Positions 18,709 through 27,886 of a stretch of DNA of 64,000 bases are shown piece by piece. The DNA is from CANJIV01 sp046330225 (GTDB taxonomy: Bacteria; Actinomycetota; Thermoleophilia; Solirubrobacterales; Solirubrobacteraceae). The position numbers and the translations under genes were made by a program. Position 1 is the first letter of the stretch. Each line of letters opens with the position of its first letter. The stretch spans positions 1 to 64,000 of the forward strand of contig JAXLTD010000002.1 of assembly GCA_046330225.1 (NCBI GenBank), given 5' to 3'. Under the pieces are notes generated by a model, which was not told where the DNA came from, made no database searches, and saw only the letters and a list, made by a program, of their open reading frames with translations.

Positions 18709-19785
18709 TCAGGGCACCGCCCGGCCAGCGTCCAGCGCCGCCCACGCCGCGGCGACGGCGGCGACCCGATCGGTCACGCCGAGCTTGGCGTAGATGCGCT
18801 GGAGGTGCTTCGCGACCGTGCGCGGGCTGATCCCGAGGTCGGCAGCGGCCTCGCGCGTGCCGCGACCGGCCATGAGCGCCCGGAGGACCTCGGCCTCGCG
18901 GCTCGTGAGGCCGAGGCCTTCGAGGAGGACACGCGGCGCCGCCGGGGCGCTGCGCTCGAAGAGGAACACGGTGGCGGTCCCGCCGGCGACCGTGAGCCGG
19001 CGAATCACGAGCGGCGGGCCGCCGTCGTTGCGGAGCACGGCGCGCCCCTGGCCGGCCGCCTCCGGCAGCCCGTCGGGCAGCGGCGCGCCGTCCGGGACGG
19101 CGCGGTGCGCCAGGCGCTCGAGCACCGCGCGGCCGGCGTCGCTGGCGAACTCCACCCGGCTGGCGGCATCGGCGACGACGATCGCGTCGCCGGTCGCGCC
19201 GAGCCCGGCCTCGATGCCGGCGAGGACGTTGCGCAGCCGCTCGCGGGCCGCGGCGTTGGCCCGGGCCTGGATCAGATGCGGGCGCGCGAGGTCGAGCATG
19301 TGCCGCTGGGCGTCGGTGTAATCGTCCGGCGCGACCACGGCCAGGCCGACGAGCAGGCTCGGCGGGGCCGGCAGCGTCACCGCGAGCTGGTGGTGCACGC
19401 CGAGCGGCGCGAACACCTGCCGGTAGAGCTCGCGGCGGCGGAACTCCCGATGGTCGATGACGTCGGTGATGCGGTAAGCCCGCGGGTCGCGCGTGGCGAG
19501 ATAGCGCTGCACGAGCGGGTTCTCGTGCCCGAGCTGGCCCCAGCGCTCGAGCCACTGCGCCTCGGGCTGGGGATTCACGATCGCCACGAGCGGGCTTCCG
19601 TCGGGGCCGAACTCGTTGTAGGACGTGTAGGCCGACGGGAGGACGCGCGGCACGACGTCGAGCAGGCCGAGCCGGAACGACTCGAGGTCCTCGGCGTGGT
19701 GGACCTCGCCAAGGATCTCCAGGAGTCCCTGCAGCTCACGCTCGGGCAGCCCGGAAGGCGCTGGAGTCGGGCCGGCAGCGCTCAC
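18709..19785 (-). CDS. LuxR family regulator with N-terminal sensor region
   Basis: This roughly 358-aa protein has an N-terminal GAF/autoinducer-like region (about residues 20-200) and a C-terminal LuxR helix-turn-helix (LTSREAEVLRALMAGRGTRE, then RTVAKHLQRIYAKLGV). The start is ambiguous: GTG 19785 is chosen because the conserved helix begins soon after, while a TTG at 19827 would add 14 residues. There is no phosphoacceptor receiver domain, so ligand or redox sensing by the N-terminal domain is more likely than two-component control. It is 78 bases from the end of the co-directional efflux gene. Target unknown. Confidence 0.8.
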   Translation of the reverse strand: MSAAGPTPAPSGLPERELQGLLEILGEVHHAEDLESFRLGLLDVVPRVLPSAYTSYNEFGPDGSPLVAIVNPQPEAQWLERWGQLGHENPLVQRYLATRDPRAYRITDVIDHREFRRRELYRQVFAPLGVHHQLAVTLPAPPSLLVGLAVVAPDDYTDAQRHMLDLARPHLIQARANAAARERLRNVLAGIEAGLGATGDAIVVADAASRVEFASDAGRAVLERLAHRAVPDGAPLPDGLPEAAGQGRAVLRNDGGPPLVIRRLTVAGGTATVFLFERSAPAAPRVLLEGLGLTSREAEVLRALMAGRGTREAAADLGISPRTVAKHLQRIYAKLGVTDRVAAVAAAWAALDAGRAVP

Positions 19786-19863
19786 GGCCGCAGACGCTAG
19801 CGGGCCGGCTCCGCGCCGCGGCGCCAAGCCGCAGCGCCGCCGTCAGGGCGCGAACGCCCGGGC

Positions 19864-21411
19864 CTACGCCTCGGCTTCGGCCGGCACCGCCAGGGACGGG
19901 GCGACGTGGACGGCGCCGGGCTGGGCCGGGAGGAAGATCACGGTGAGGACCGCGCCGGCGAGCGCCACGCCGGCGGCGACGTAGCAGCCGGCGGCGAGGC
20001 CGTCGAGGAAGCCCTCGCGCGCGACCGAGCCGAGCCGGGCGGCGAGGACGGGGTCGCTGGCGCCGATCCGGCCAGCACCGTTCAGCGCCGCGCCGACCGA
20101 CTCGGCCGCGGCCGGCGGCAGGCCGGATCCGGCAAATGCGTCGCGGTAAAGGGACAGGGCGACGCTCCCGATCACCGCGACGCCGAGGGTGCCGCCCAGC
20201 TCGCGGGTCGCGTCGTTGACCGCCGAGCCGATCCCGGCCTTCGCGGCGGGCACGACGCCCATGATCGCCTCGGTGGCCGGGGCGCTCGTGAGGCCCATGC
20301 CGGACCCGAGCAGGATCATCTGGCCCGCGATCTCGGCGTAGCTGGTGCCGGTCCCGACGGTCGAGATCCACGCGTACGCGGCCGTGAGGCTCAGGAGGCC
20401 GGCGGCCACGACGGCCTTGGTCCCAATCGCGACGGCCAGCCGGGCGCCGGCGATCGACCAGAAGGCGACGCAGAGCGCCACGGGAAGCAGGCGCACGCCG
20501 GTCTCGAACGGCCCGTAGCCCTTCAGGAACTGGAAGTACTGCGTGATGAGGAAGATGAAGCCGAAGAGCGCGAAGAAGGAGAGCGTCACCGCTCCGCTGG
20601 CCGCCGTGAAGCGCAGGTTGGCGAACAGGCTCACATCGAGCATGGGGTGCGGGGTGCGCCGCTCCCAGAGCACGAACGCCGTCAGGCAGGCCGCCGCCAC
20701 GCCGAACCCGACGAGGGTGGCGGCGGAGGACCAGCCGTTCCCGGGCGCCTCGATGATCGCGCGCACGAGCGCCCCGAGGCCGAGCGTCGAGAGCACGAGC
20801 CCGCCCGCGTCCAGGCGCGGCGTCGAGGGGTCGCGCGAGTCGGGGACCAGGGCGGCGGTCAGGAGGAAGGCGGCGGCCGCGACCCCGGCGCAGAAGACGA
20901 GGATGCTGCCCCACCAGAACCGCTCGAGCAGCCAGCCGCCGGCGATCGGCCCGAGGGCGACGGCGACGCCCGTCGTCGCGCCCCAGATGCCGATGGCCTT
21001 GGCACGCTGGACGCGGTCGGGGAAGACGTTCGCGATGATCGACAGGGTCACCGGGAAGATGACCGCGGCGCCGATCCCCGCGACCGCCCGCCACGCCGTC
21101 AGCTCCGCGGGGGACTCGCTCCACGCCCCGGCGAGCGAGGCGGCGGCGAACACGGCCAGCCCGCCGAGCAGGAAGCGGCGCCGGCCGAAGCGGTCGCTCA
21201 GGCTCCCGGCCGCGAGCACCAGGGCGGCGAAGGCGAGATTGAAGGCGTCGACGATCCACAGCAGGTCGCGCGTCGAGGCCCCGAGCTCGCCGACCAGCGT
21301 GGGCAGGGCGACGTTGACGATCGTGGTCGACACATTGATGACGAAGACCGCGAGGCACAGCACGGCGAGCACGGCCCAGCGGCGGCGGGCGGGAGGGGAG
21401 GCGGACGGCAT
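19864..21411 (-). CDS. DHA2-type MFS drug efflux transporter
   Basis: This 515-aa protein has 14 predicted membrane segments, the size and order typical of the DHA2 (EmrB/QacA-like) H+-antiporter family. Loop motif SLSDRFGRRRFLLG lies after helix 2, and a motif-C-like GIGAAVIFPVTLSIIANVFP in helix 5. ATG 21411 starts the usual short basic N-terminus (PPARRRWAVLAVLCLAVFVI). It is divergent from an HxlR regulator across 47 AT-rich bases, the standard arrangement for a repressor-controlled efflux pump. Likely exports toxic or redox-active small molecules; the substrate cannot be deduced. Confidence 0.9.
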   Translation of the reverse strand: MPSASPPARRRWAVLAVLCLAVFVINVSTTIVNVALPTLVGELGASTRDLLWIVDAFNLAFAALVLAAGSLSDRFGRRRFLLGGLAVFAAASLAGAWSESPAELTAWRAVAGIGAAVIFPVTLSIIANVFPDRVQRAKAIGIWGATTGVAVALGPIAGGWLLERFWWGSILVFCAGVAAAAFLLTAALVPDSRDPSTPRLDAGGLVLSTLGLGALVRAIIEAPGNGWSSAATLVGFGVAAACLTAFVLWERRTPHPMLDVSLFANLRFTAASGAVTLSFFALFGFIFLITQYFQFLKGYGPFETGVRLLPVALCVAFWSIAGARLAVAIGTKAVVAAGLLSLTAAYAWISTVGTGTSYAEIAGQMILLGSGMGLTSAPATEAIMGVVPAAKAGIGSAVNDATRELGGTLGVAVIGSVALSLYRDAFAGSGLPPAAAESVGAALNGAGRIGASDPVLAARLGSVAREGFLDGLAAGCYVAAGVALAGAVLTVIFLPAQPGAVHVAPSLAVPAEAEA

Positions 21412-21458
21412 GGTGGAAAAAATACACCAGATGTGGTTGAGATAGTAAACTGGCGCGC
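21412..21458. promoter_or_regulatory. divergent AT-rich promoter/operator between MFS and HxlR genes
   Basis: The 47-base gap is markedly AT-richer than its surroundings. It contains TAGTAAACT close to the HxlR start and, on the other strand, TATTTTTT close to the MFS start. AGTAAACT is a short imperfect dyad (AGT-AA-ACT). It probably holds overlapping promoters and the HxlR binding site. Confidence 0.5.
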
Positions 21459-22091
21459 ATGAAGTCATACGGACAGTTCTGCGCGGCGGCGCGGGCCCTC
21501 GACGTGGTCGGGGACCGCTGGTCGCTGCTCATCGTGCGCGAACTCCTCATGCGCGACTGCCGCTGGACCGACCTGCGCGACGGCGTGCCGGGCATGGCGA
21601 CGAACCTCCTGGCCGAGCGGCTCGAGGCGCTCGCCGCCGCCGGGGTGCTCGAGTCCGGCGCCGACGACGGGCGCTACCGGCTGACCGAGCGGGGGCGGGC
21701 GCTGCGCCCCGTCATCGTCGAGCTCACGCGCTGGGGTGTCCCGCTCATGGAGCCGGGCGCCGGCGGCGACGCGACTCGCGGGCGCTGGGCGGCCTTCGCC
21801 GCCGAGGTCCTCTATGACGGTGCCGACCTTCGGGACGCCGCGCCGCTGCAGGTCGAGATCGACGTCGACGGCGAGACGGTCACCGTCGACGCGCGTCGCA
21901 GCGGCGTTCGCGGCGCCATGGGCCCGGCGCCGGACCCCGACGTGCGCGTGCGCGCGAGCGGCGAGGACGCGATCCGCCTGCTCGCCGGCGACTCCGCAGC
22001 GCTCCGGCGCGCCGAGGTGGAGGGCGACGCGGAGGCGCTCGGCCGCCTCCTGGCCAGCCGGCGCGCCGGCGGCGCCCGACGCCGCGCCTGA
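21459..22091 (+). CDS. HxlR family transcriptional regulator
   Basis: This 210-aa protein begins with the HxlR winged helix: FCAAARALDVVGDRWSLLIV, RWTDLRDGVPGMATNLLAERL and a wing ending YRLTERGRALRPV. It has the single early Cys (residue 8) often found in redox-sensing members. An additional domain of about 100 residues (PLQVEIDVDGETVTVDARR, DAIRLLAGD) resembles the SCP2-like sterol-carrier domain seen in other actinobacterial HxlR proteins; that suggests hydrophobic ligand binding. The divergent position implies control of the adjacent efflux pump. Confidence 0.85.
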   Translation: MKSYGQFCAAARALDVVGDRWSLLIVRELLMRDCRWTDLRDGVPGMATNLLAERLEALAAAGVLESGADDGRYRLTERGRALRPVIVELTRWGVPLMEPGAGGDATRGRWAAFAAEVLYDGADLRDAAPLQVEIDVDGETVTVDARRSGVRGAMGPAPDPDVRVRASGEDAIRLLAGDSAALRRAEVEGDAEALGRLLASRRAGGARRRA

Positions 22092-22187
22092 CGCCATCCG
22101 CGCGGCGCTCGCCGGTGCGTTCCGGCTATTGTCGGCCCGTCGGGCAGGCGGCCCGCCTGCCCCGGAGCCACCAGAGGAGGAATCACG

Positions 22188-23105
22188 TTGTCTGCTCCGT
22201 TTCGCATCGCCGGCCTCGCTGCCGCCGCCGCCCTTGCCCTCGCCGCCGGAGCCTGCGGAAGCAGCTCCGACAACAACTCGAGTTCCGGCAGCACCGCCGG
22301 GACGGCGACCACGCCAGGGGTGACGAAGGACGCCGCCGCCGCGGCGCTCGTGCCGAAGGCGATCGCGTCCAAGGGCGCGGTGACCGTGGCCGCCGACGCC
22401 ACATACCCGCCCAACGAGTTCGTCGGTCCCGACGGCAAGACGGTTCAGGGGATGGACGCCGATCTGGCCACGGCCATCGGCCAGGTGCTCGGCATCAAGG
22501 CCAACGTGACCAACGCGACCTTCGACAGCATCATCCCCGGCCTCTCGGCCGGCAAGTACGACATCGGCATGTCGTCCTTCACCGACACGAAGGAGCGCGA
22601 GAAGACCGTCACGTTCGTCACGTACTTCTCGGCGGGCACGTCGTTCTACACCCCGACGAGCGGCGGCGTCGACGTCACCGGGCTCGCCGACCTCTGCGGC
22701 AAGACGGTGGCCGTCGAGAAGGGCACCACCCAGCAGACCGACGCCCAGGCCCAGTCCGGCAAGTGCACCAAGTCGGGCAAGAAGGCCGTGACGGTTCTCA
22801 CGTTCCCGGACCAGAACGGCGCGAACCTCGCGCTTTCGAGCGGGCGCGCCCAGGTCGGCATGGCCGACTCGCCGGTCGCCGCTTACCAGGTCAAGCAGTC
22901 CAACGGGAAGTTCAAGCTCGTCGGCACGCCCTACGGCACCGCGCCGTACGGCATCGCGGTCTCGAAGACCAGCGGCCTGGCTCCGGCGGTCCTCGCCGCC
23001 ATGAAGAAGCTCATCGCCGACGGCCAGTACGAGGCGATCCTGAAGAAGTGGGGCGTGCAGGACGGCGCGATCACCAACCCCAAGATCAACGGGGCGATCA
23101 GCTAG
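22188..23105 (+). CDS. ABC transporter substrate-binding lipoprotein, polar amino acid family
   Basis: This 305-aa lipoprotein has the lipobox LAAGAC (Cys near residue 23) followed by a Ser/Asn-rich flexible stretch. The mature part is a family 3 solute-binding protein: VTVAADATYPPNEFVGPDGK, QGMDADLATAIGQVLG, FDSIIPGLSAGKYDIGMSSF, then KTVAVEKGTTQQ. A TTG start at 22188 is preferred because AGAGGAGGA lies 7 bases upstream and the signal peptide begins there. It leads a three-gene operon with permease and ATPase. The family binds charged or polar amino acids. Next to histidine-degradation genes, histidine is a reasonable but unproven ligand. Confidence 0.9.
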   Translation: MSAPFRIAGLAAAAALALAAGACGSSSDNNSSSGSTAGTATTPGVTKDAAAAALVPKAIASKGAVTVAADATYPPNEFVGPDGKTVQGMDADLATAIGQVLGIKANVTNATFDSIIPGLSAGKYDIGMSSFTDTKEREKTVTFVTYFSAGTSFYTPTSGGVDVTGLADLCGKTVAVEKGTTQQTDAQAQSGKCTKSGKKAVTVLTFPDQNGANLALSSGRAQVGMADSPVAAYQVKQSNGKFKLVGTPYGTAPYGIAVSKTSGLAPAVLAAMKKLIADGQYEAILKKWGVQDGAITNPKINGAIS

Positions 23106-23123
23106 CGGCGGGAGGGACGCGCG

Positions 23124-24098
23124 GTGTCGGATGACGGCACCACCGACGGCGTGACCGCGGGACGGCCTGAAGAGCTCAAGGCCGTCCCGGTCCGCCACCC
23201 CTGGCGGTGGGTGGCGGGCATCGTCGTCGTGCTCGTCGCGGCGTCGCTGATCCGCTCGGCGGCCTCGAACTCGCGGTTCGAGTGGGACGTCGTCGGGCAC
23301 TACCTGTTCTCGCCGCGCATCCTCGATGGCGTCGTCCTGACCCTCGAGCTGACCGTCGTGGCCATGCTCGTGGGCGTGATCCTCGGCGTCCTGCTGGCGG
23401 TCATGCGCCTCTCGCCGAACCCCGTGGTGAGCAGCAGCGCCTGGATCTACGTGTGGCTGTTCCGCGGCACGCCGGTCCTCGTCCAGATCCTGTTCTGGAA
23501 CTTCATCGGCTCGGTGTATCCGAAGATCTCCCTCGGGATCCCCTTCGGGCCGAGCTTCATCGATGCGGACGCGAACAGCTTCATCACGCCGTTCGTCGCC
23601 GCGATCCTCGGCCTTGGCCTCAACGAGGGCGCGTACATGTCCGAGATCGTGCGGGCGGGGCTGCTCTCGGTCGACGAGGGCCAGACCGAGGCGGCCCAGG
23701 CGCTCGGAATGTCGCGGATGCAGACCCTGCGGCGGATCGTCCTGCCCCAGGCGATGCGCGTGATCATCCCGCCGACCGGCAACGAGACGATCTCGATGCT
23801 CAAGACCAGCTCGCTCGTGTCGGTGATCGCGGTGACCGAGCTGCTCTACGCCTCGCAGCTCATCTACTCGCAGAACTACAAGCAGATCCCGCTTCTGCTG
23901 GTGGCGAGCCTGTGGTACCTGTTCTTCACGAGCATCCTGTCGGTCGGCCAGTACTACCTCGAGCGCCACTTCGCGCGCGGGGCGGCGCGCGAGCTGCCCG
24001 AGACCCCCATGCAGCACTTGCGCCGCACGCTCTTCAGCTTCCGCCACGCGACCGTCGAGGTCGCCGACCGGCCCGAGTCCTCGGGGGAGCGGCGATGA
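23124..24098 (+). CDS. amino acid ABC transporter permease
   Basis: This 324-aa membrane protein of the HisM/GlnP family has an N-terminal membrane segment and a core domain of about five helices. The ABC-coupling EAA loop is visible (TEAAQALGMSRMQTLRRIVL). The conserved FRGTPVLVQILF segment is typical of polar amino acid permeases. The start is GTG 23124, 18 bases after the binding-protein gene. Its stop overlaps the ATPase start as ATGA. Only one permease gene is present, so it probably acts as a homodimer. Confidence 0.92.
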   Translation: MSDDGTTDGVTAGRPEELKAVPVRHPWRWVAGIVVVLVAASLIRSAASNSRFEWDVVGHYLFSPRILDGVVLTLELTVVAMLVGVILGVLLAVMRLSPNPVVSSSAWIYVWLFRGTPVLVQILFWNFIGSVYPKISLGIPFGPSFIDADANSFITPFVAAILGLGLNEGAYMSEIVRAGLLSVDEGQTEAAQALGMSRMQTLRRIVLPQAMRVIIPPTGNETISMLKTSSLVSVIAVTELLYASQLIYSQNYKQIPLLLVASLWYLFFTSILSVGQYYLERHFARGAARELPETPMQHLRRTLFSFRHATVEVADRPESSGERR

Positions 24099-24874
24099 GC
24101 GACGCGCCGCGCCCGCCGATGGTCCTGGCCGAGGACGTGTGCAAGCGGTTCGGCCGGCTCGAGGTGCTCAAGGGCATCTCGCTGGAGGTCGACGCCGGCG
24201 AGGTGATGTGCCTGCTCGGGCCGTCCGGCTCGGGCAAGTCGACCTTCCTGCGGTGCATCAACCACCTCGAGAAGATCAACGGGGGCCGCCTCTCGGTGGA
24301 CGGCAAGCTCGTCGGCTACCGCCAGGAGGGGGACAAGCTCTACGAGCTCAAGGAGTCCGAGGTGGCCCGCGAACGGGCCGACATCGGCATGGTCTTTCAG
24401 CGGTTCAACCTGTTCCCGCACATGACCGCGATCGAGAACGTCATCGAGGCGCCCCAGCGGGTCCGCAAGCAGTCCCGATCCGATGCCGTGGCCCGGGGGG
24501 AGGAGCAGCTCGCGAAGGTCGGGCTCGCCGACAAGCGCGATGCCTACCCGGCCCAGCTCTCCGGCGGCCAGCAGCAGCGTGTCGCGATCGCCCGGGCGCT
24601 GGCCATGGATCCGAAGCTGATGCTCTTCGACGAGCCGACCTCGGCACTCGACCCCGAACTGGTCGACGAGGTCCTCGACACGATGCGGGCGCTCGCGGAC
24701 TCCGGCATGACGATGGTCGTCGTGACGCACGAGATCGGGTTCGCCCGCGAGGTGGGCGACACCCTGGTCTTCATGGACGGCGGCGTGGTCGTCGAAAGCG
24801 GCGCGCCGCGCGAGGTGCTGGCCAACCCGCAGCACCAGCGCACGCGCTCGTTCCTGTCGCGGGTGCATTCGTAG
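24095..24874 (+). CDS. amino acid ABC transporter ATP-binding protein
   Basis: This 259-aa ATPase has all ABC motifs: Walker A GPSGSGKST near residue 45, Q-loop in MVFQRFNLFPHMT, signature LSGGQQQRVAIARAL, Walker B LMLFDEPTSALD and switch VTHE. The sequence between Walker A and the Q-loop carries an insert (LVGYRQEGDKLYELKESE) often seen in GlnQ/HisP homologues from actinobacteria. ATG 24095 overlaps the permease stop, indicating translational coupling. It converges with the hutF gene 22 bases downstream. It energises import by the binding protein and permease encoded upstream. Confidence 0.93.
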   Translation: MSDAPRPPMVLAEDVCKRFGRLEVLKGISLEVDAGEVMCLLGPSGSGKSTFLRCINHLEKINGGRLSVDGKLVGYRQEGDKLYELKESEVARERADIGMVFQRFNLFPHMTAIENVIEAPQRVRKQSRSDAVARGEEQLAKVGLADKRDAYPAQLSGGQQQRVAIARALAMDPKLMLFDEPTSALDPELVDEVLDTMRALADSGMTMVVVTHEIGFAREVGDTLVFMDGGVVVESGAPREVLANPQHQRTRSFLSRVHS

Positions 24875-24896
24875 CGGCGCCGGCCGCCGGCACCGC

Positions 24897-26231
24897 TCAG
24901 TCCGACCAGGCCGCCGCGATCGCCGCGCTGAGCGTGCCCGGGACGTCGCCGACGAGCGCATGGCGCCCGCCGGCCACGACCTGCCGGCCGCTCACGACGA
25001 CCTCGCGCACGTCGGCGGCGCTCGCCGCGAACACGGCGGCCTCCAGGGAGGTCGCGGGCTCGGCGCCGGCCAGCCGCACGGAGTCCAGGCCGACCGTCAC
25101 GAGGTCGGCGGGGGCGCCCGGCTCGAGCCGCCCGGCCTCCGGCCAGCCGAGCGCGGCGTGGCCGTCTGCCGTGGCGGCCCGCAGGAGGTCGGCGGCGGGC
25201 CAGTGGCCGCGGGTCTCCGAGGCCAGCCGCTCGTCGAGCTCGAGCGCGCGCGCCTCCTCGAAGGGGTCGATCACCGCGTGGCTGTCGCTGCCGAGAGCGA
25301 TGGGCGAGCCGGCACCGGCCAGGGCGCCGGCTGGCCCGATCCCGTCGGCCAGGTCGCGCTCGGTCGTCGGGCACATGCAGATCGCCGTCCGCGTGCTGCC
25401 GAGCCGGGCCACGTCGTCCTCGCCGAGATGGGTCGCGTGCACCGCGCAGCAGCGCGGGCACAGCGCGCCGGCGTCGTCGAGCAGCTGCGCGGGCGTGCAG
25501 CCGTGGGCGGCCAGGCAGGCCTCGTTCTCGGCGCGCTGCTCGGAGAGGTGGACGTGCAGCGGGGCGTCGCGCTCGGCGGCCCAGGCCGCGACGACGCCGA
25601 GCTGATCCGCCGGGACCGCGCGAACGGAGTGGATGGCGGCGCCGGTCCGCGCGTGCGGCGCCGGGCGCAGGCCGGCGGCGCGCACGCCCCAGGCCTCGGC
25701 GTCGCCGTCGCCGAAGCGCAGCTGGGGGCCGCGCAGCGGCTCGCCGAAGCCGCCCGCGACGTAGCAGGCGTCCAGCAACGTGATCCGCAGGCCGGCGGCA
25801 TCGGCGGCGGCCACCAGCGCCTCGCCGATGGCGTTGGGCTCGGCGTAGGGCCGGCCGCCCGGCGCGTGGTGCAGGTAGTGGAACTCGCCGACGCACGTGA
25901 TTCCGGCGAGCGCCATCTCCGCGTAGGTGGCCCGGGCCAGCTCGTAGTAGGTGTCGGGAGTCAGGCGCCCGGCCAGCGCGTACATGTCCTCGCGCCAGGT
26001 CCAGAAGCTGCCGCCGGACCGGTGCGTGCGGCCGCGCAGCGCCCGGTGGAACGCGTGGGAGTGCGCGTTGGCCAGCCCCGGCAGCGTGAGGCCGCGCAGG
26101 CGGACGGCCTCGGGCGGCGGCTCGGCGTTCGCGCGGACCGACACGAACCGCCCGTCCTGCACCTCGAGCAGCACGCCGGCGCTGGCGGCGGCGCCGCCCA
26201 GCCACGCCAGGTCGGCGAAGTAGCGGGTCAC
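24897..26231 (-). CDS. hutF: formimidoylglutamate deiminase
   Basis: This 444-aa amidohydrolase-superfamily enzyme converts N-formimino-L-glutamate to N-formyl-L-glutamate plus ammonia, the fourth step of the HutF-type histidine pathway. The metal motif NAHSHAF follows the first beta strand, with further ligands in HVHLSEQ and GSDSHAV. FWTWREDMY and HAPGGRPY are typical of HutF rather than of other deaminases. GTG 26231 overlaps the hutU stop (GTGA), so hutH-hutU-hutF form one operon. The pathway then needs a formylglutamate hydrolase; none of the HutG family lies in the window, but a deformylase-family gene sits in the divergent arm. Confidence 0.9.
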   Translation of the reverse strand: MTRYFADLAWLGGAAASAGVLLEVQDGRFVSVRANAEPPPEAVRLRGLTLPGLANAHSHAFHRALRGRTHRSGGSFWTWREDMYALAGRLTPDTYYELARATYAEMALAGITCVGEFHYLHHAPGGRPYAEPNAIGEALVAAADAAGLRITLLDACYVAGGFGEPLRGPQLRFGDGDAEAWGVRAAGLRPAPHARTGAAIHSVRAVPADQLGVVAAWAAERDAPLHVHLSEQRAENEACLAAHGCTPAQLLDDAGALCPRCCAVHATHLGEDDVARLGSTRTAICMCPTTERDLADGIGPAGALAGAGSPIALGSDSHAVIDPFEEARALELDERLASETRGHWPAADLLRAATADGHAALGWPEAGRLEPGAPADLVTVGLDSVRLAGAEPATSLEAAVFAASAADVREVVVSGRQVVAGGRHALVGDVPGTLSAAIAAAWSD

Positions 26232-27886
26232 GCCTCCTCCATCGGGATGCGCACCCCGCGGGCGTGCGCGACCTCCGCGGCCCGCTCGTACCCGGCGTCG
26301 ACGTGGCGGATGACGCCCATGCCCGGATCGTTCGTGAGCACCCGCGCGAGCTTCTGCGCGGCCAGCGGGGTGCCGTCGGCCACGCAGACCTGGCCGGCGT
26401 GGATCGAGCGGCCGATTCCCACGCCGCCGCCGTGGTGGATCGAGACCCACGAGGCGCCCGACGCGACGTTGACCATCGCGTTGAGCAGCGGCCAGTCCGC
26501 GATCGCGTCGGAGCCGTCCCGCATGCCCTCCGTCTCGCGGTAGGGCGACGCGACCGAGCCGCAGTCGAGGTGGTCGCGGCCGATGACGATCGGCGCCGAG
26601 ACCTCGCCGCTGGCCACGAGCTCGTTGAAGCGCAGGCCGGCCTCGTGGCGCTCGCCGTAGCCGAGCCAGCAGATGCGGGCCGGCAGGCCCTCGAACCGGA
26701 CGCGCTCGCCGGCCATCCGCAGCCAGCGGGCCAGGGACTCGTTGTGCGGGAACAGGTCGAGCACGGCCCGGTCGGTCGCCGCGATGTCGGCGGGATCGCC
26801 GGACAGCGCGGCCCAGCGGAACGGGCCCTTGCCCTCGCAGAACAAGGGCCGGATGTACGCGGGCACGAAGCCCGGGAACGCAAAGGCCCGCTCGGCGCCG
26901 CCGAGCTGCGCCTCGGCGCGCAGGGAGTTGCCGTAGTCGAAGACCTCGGCGCCGCGGTCCTGGAATCCGGCCATCCCTTCCACATGGCGCACCATCGACT
27001 CGCGCGCGCGGGCGGTGAAGCCCGCCGGGTCCGCGGCAGCGGCCTGCGCCCACTCGTCCACGGAGATGCCGAGCGGCAGGTAGGCCAGCGGGTCGTGCGC
27101 GGAGGTCTGGTCGGTGACGATGTCGATCGGGGCGTCCATGGCGAGCAGCCGCGGGACGACGTCGGCGCAGTTGCCCAGCAGGCCGATCGACAGCGGCCGG
27201 CGCGCGTCGCGGGCCTCGATCGCCAGCCGCAGGGCGTCGTCGAGGCCGTCGGCCTCGATGTCGAGGTAGCCGTGCTCGAGGCGGCGGCGGATCCGGGAGG
27301 GGTCGACCTCGACGCAGATCGCCACGCCCTCCGCCATCGTCACGGCCAGCGGCTGGGCGCCGCCCATCCCGCCGAGCCCGCCGGTCAGCGTGATCGTGCC
27401 GGCCAGCGTGCCGCCGAAGCGCTTCTCGGCGACGGCGGCGAAGGTCTCGTACGTGCCCTGCAGGATCCCCTGGCTGCCGATGTAGATCCAGGATCCCGCG
27501 GTCATCTGGCCGTACATCGTCAGGCCGAGCGCCTCCAGGCGCCGGAACTCCTCCCACGTCGCCCAGTCCCCGACGAGGTTGGAGTTCGCGATGAGCACGC
27601 GCGGCGCCCACTCGTGGGTGGCCATCACGCCGACGGGCCGGCCGGACTGGACCAGCAGCGTCTCCTCGTCCCCCAGCGTGCGCAGCGTGCGGACGATCGC
27701 CTCGAACGAGGGCCAGTCGCGAGCGGCCTTGCCCGTCCCGCCGTAGACGACGAGCTTCTCCGGGTGCTCGGCCACCTCGGGGTCGAGGTTGTTCTGGAGC
27801 ATCCGCAGGGCGGCCTCCTGCGGCCAGCCGCGGCAGGACCGCTCGGTCCCGCGGGCGGCCCGGATGACGGGGGCGGGGCTGGTCAT
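26228..27886 (-). CDS. hutU: urocanate hydratase
   Basis: This 552-aa protein matches the usual urocanase length. It converts urocanate to 4-imidazolone-5-propionate using tightly bound NAD+. The NAD-binding glycine motif GGLGGMGGAQP is at about residues 169-179, and the conserved Cys near the active site lies in GRDHLDCGSVASPYRETEG. ISVDEWA and DQTSAHDPLAYLPLG are family blocks. ATG 27886 overlaps the hutH stop as ATGA, and its own stop overlaps the hutF start. It is the second step of the local pathway. Confidence 0.97.
   Translation of the reverse strand: MTSPAPVIRAARGTERSCRGWPQEAALRMLQNNLDPEVAEHPEKLVVYGGTGKAARDWPSFEAIVRTLRTLGDEETLLVQSGRPVGVMATHEWAPRVLIANSNLVGDWATWEEFRRLEALGLTMYGQMTAGSWIYIGSQGILQGTYETFAAVAEKRFGGTLAGTITLTGGLGGMGGAQPLAVTMAEGVAICVEVDPSRIRRRLEHGYLDIEADGLDDALRLAIEARDARRPLSIGLLGNCADVVPRLLAMDAPIDIVTDQTSAHDPLAYLPLGISVDEWAQAAAADPAGFTARARESMVRHVEGMAGFQDRGAEVFDYGNSLRAEAQLGGAERAFAFPGFVPAYIRPLFCEGKGPFRWAALSGDPADIAATDRAVLDLFPHNESLARWLRMAGERVRFEGLPARICWLGYGERHEAGLRFNELVASGEVSAPIVIGRDHLDCGSVASPYRETEGMRDGSDAIADWPLLNAMVNVASGASWVSIHHGGGVGIGRSIHAGQVCVADGTPLAAQKLARVLTNDPGMGVIRHVDAGYERAAEVAHARGVRIPMEEA

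Noticed and set aside
22092..22187. Riboswitch or leader before the ABC binding-protein gene
   Set aside because: The 96-base gap shows a good ribosome site but no conserved riboswitch core or strong hairpin that I can recognise.
21465..24047. An 860-codon minus-strand frame across the HxlR and ABC genes
   Set aside because: It spans several clearly real plus-strand genes and an intergenic gap and contains no recognisable domain.
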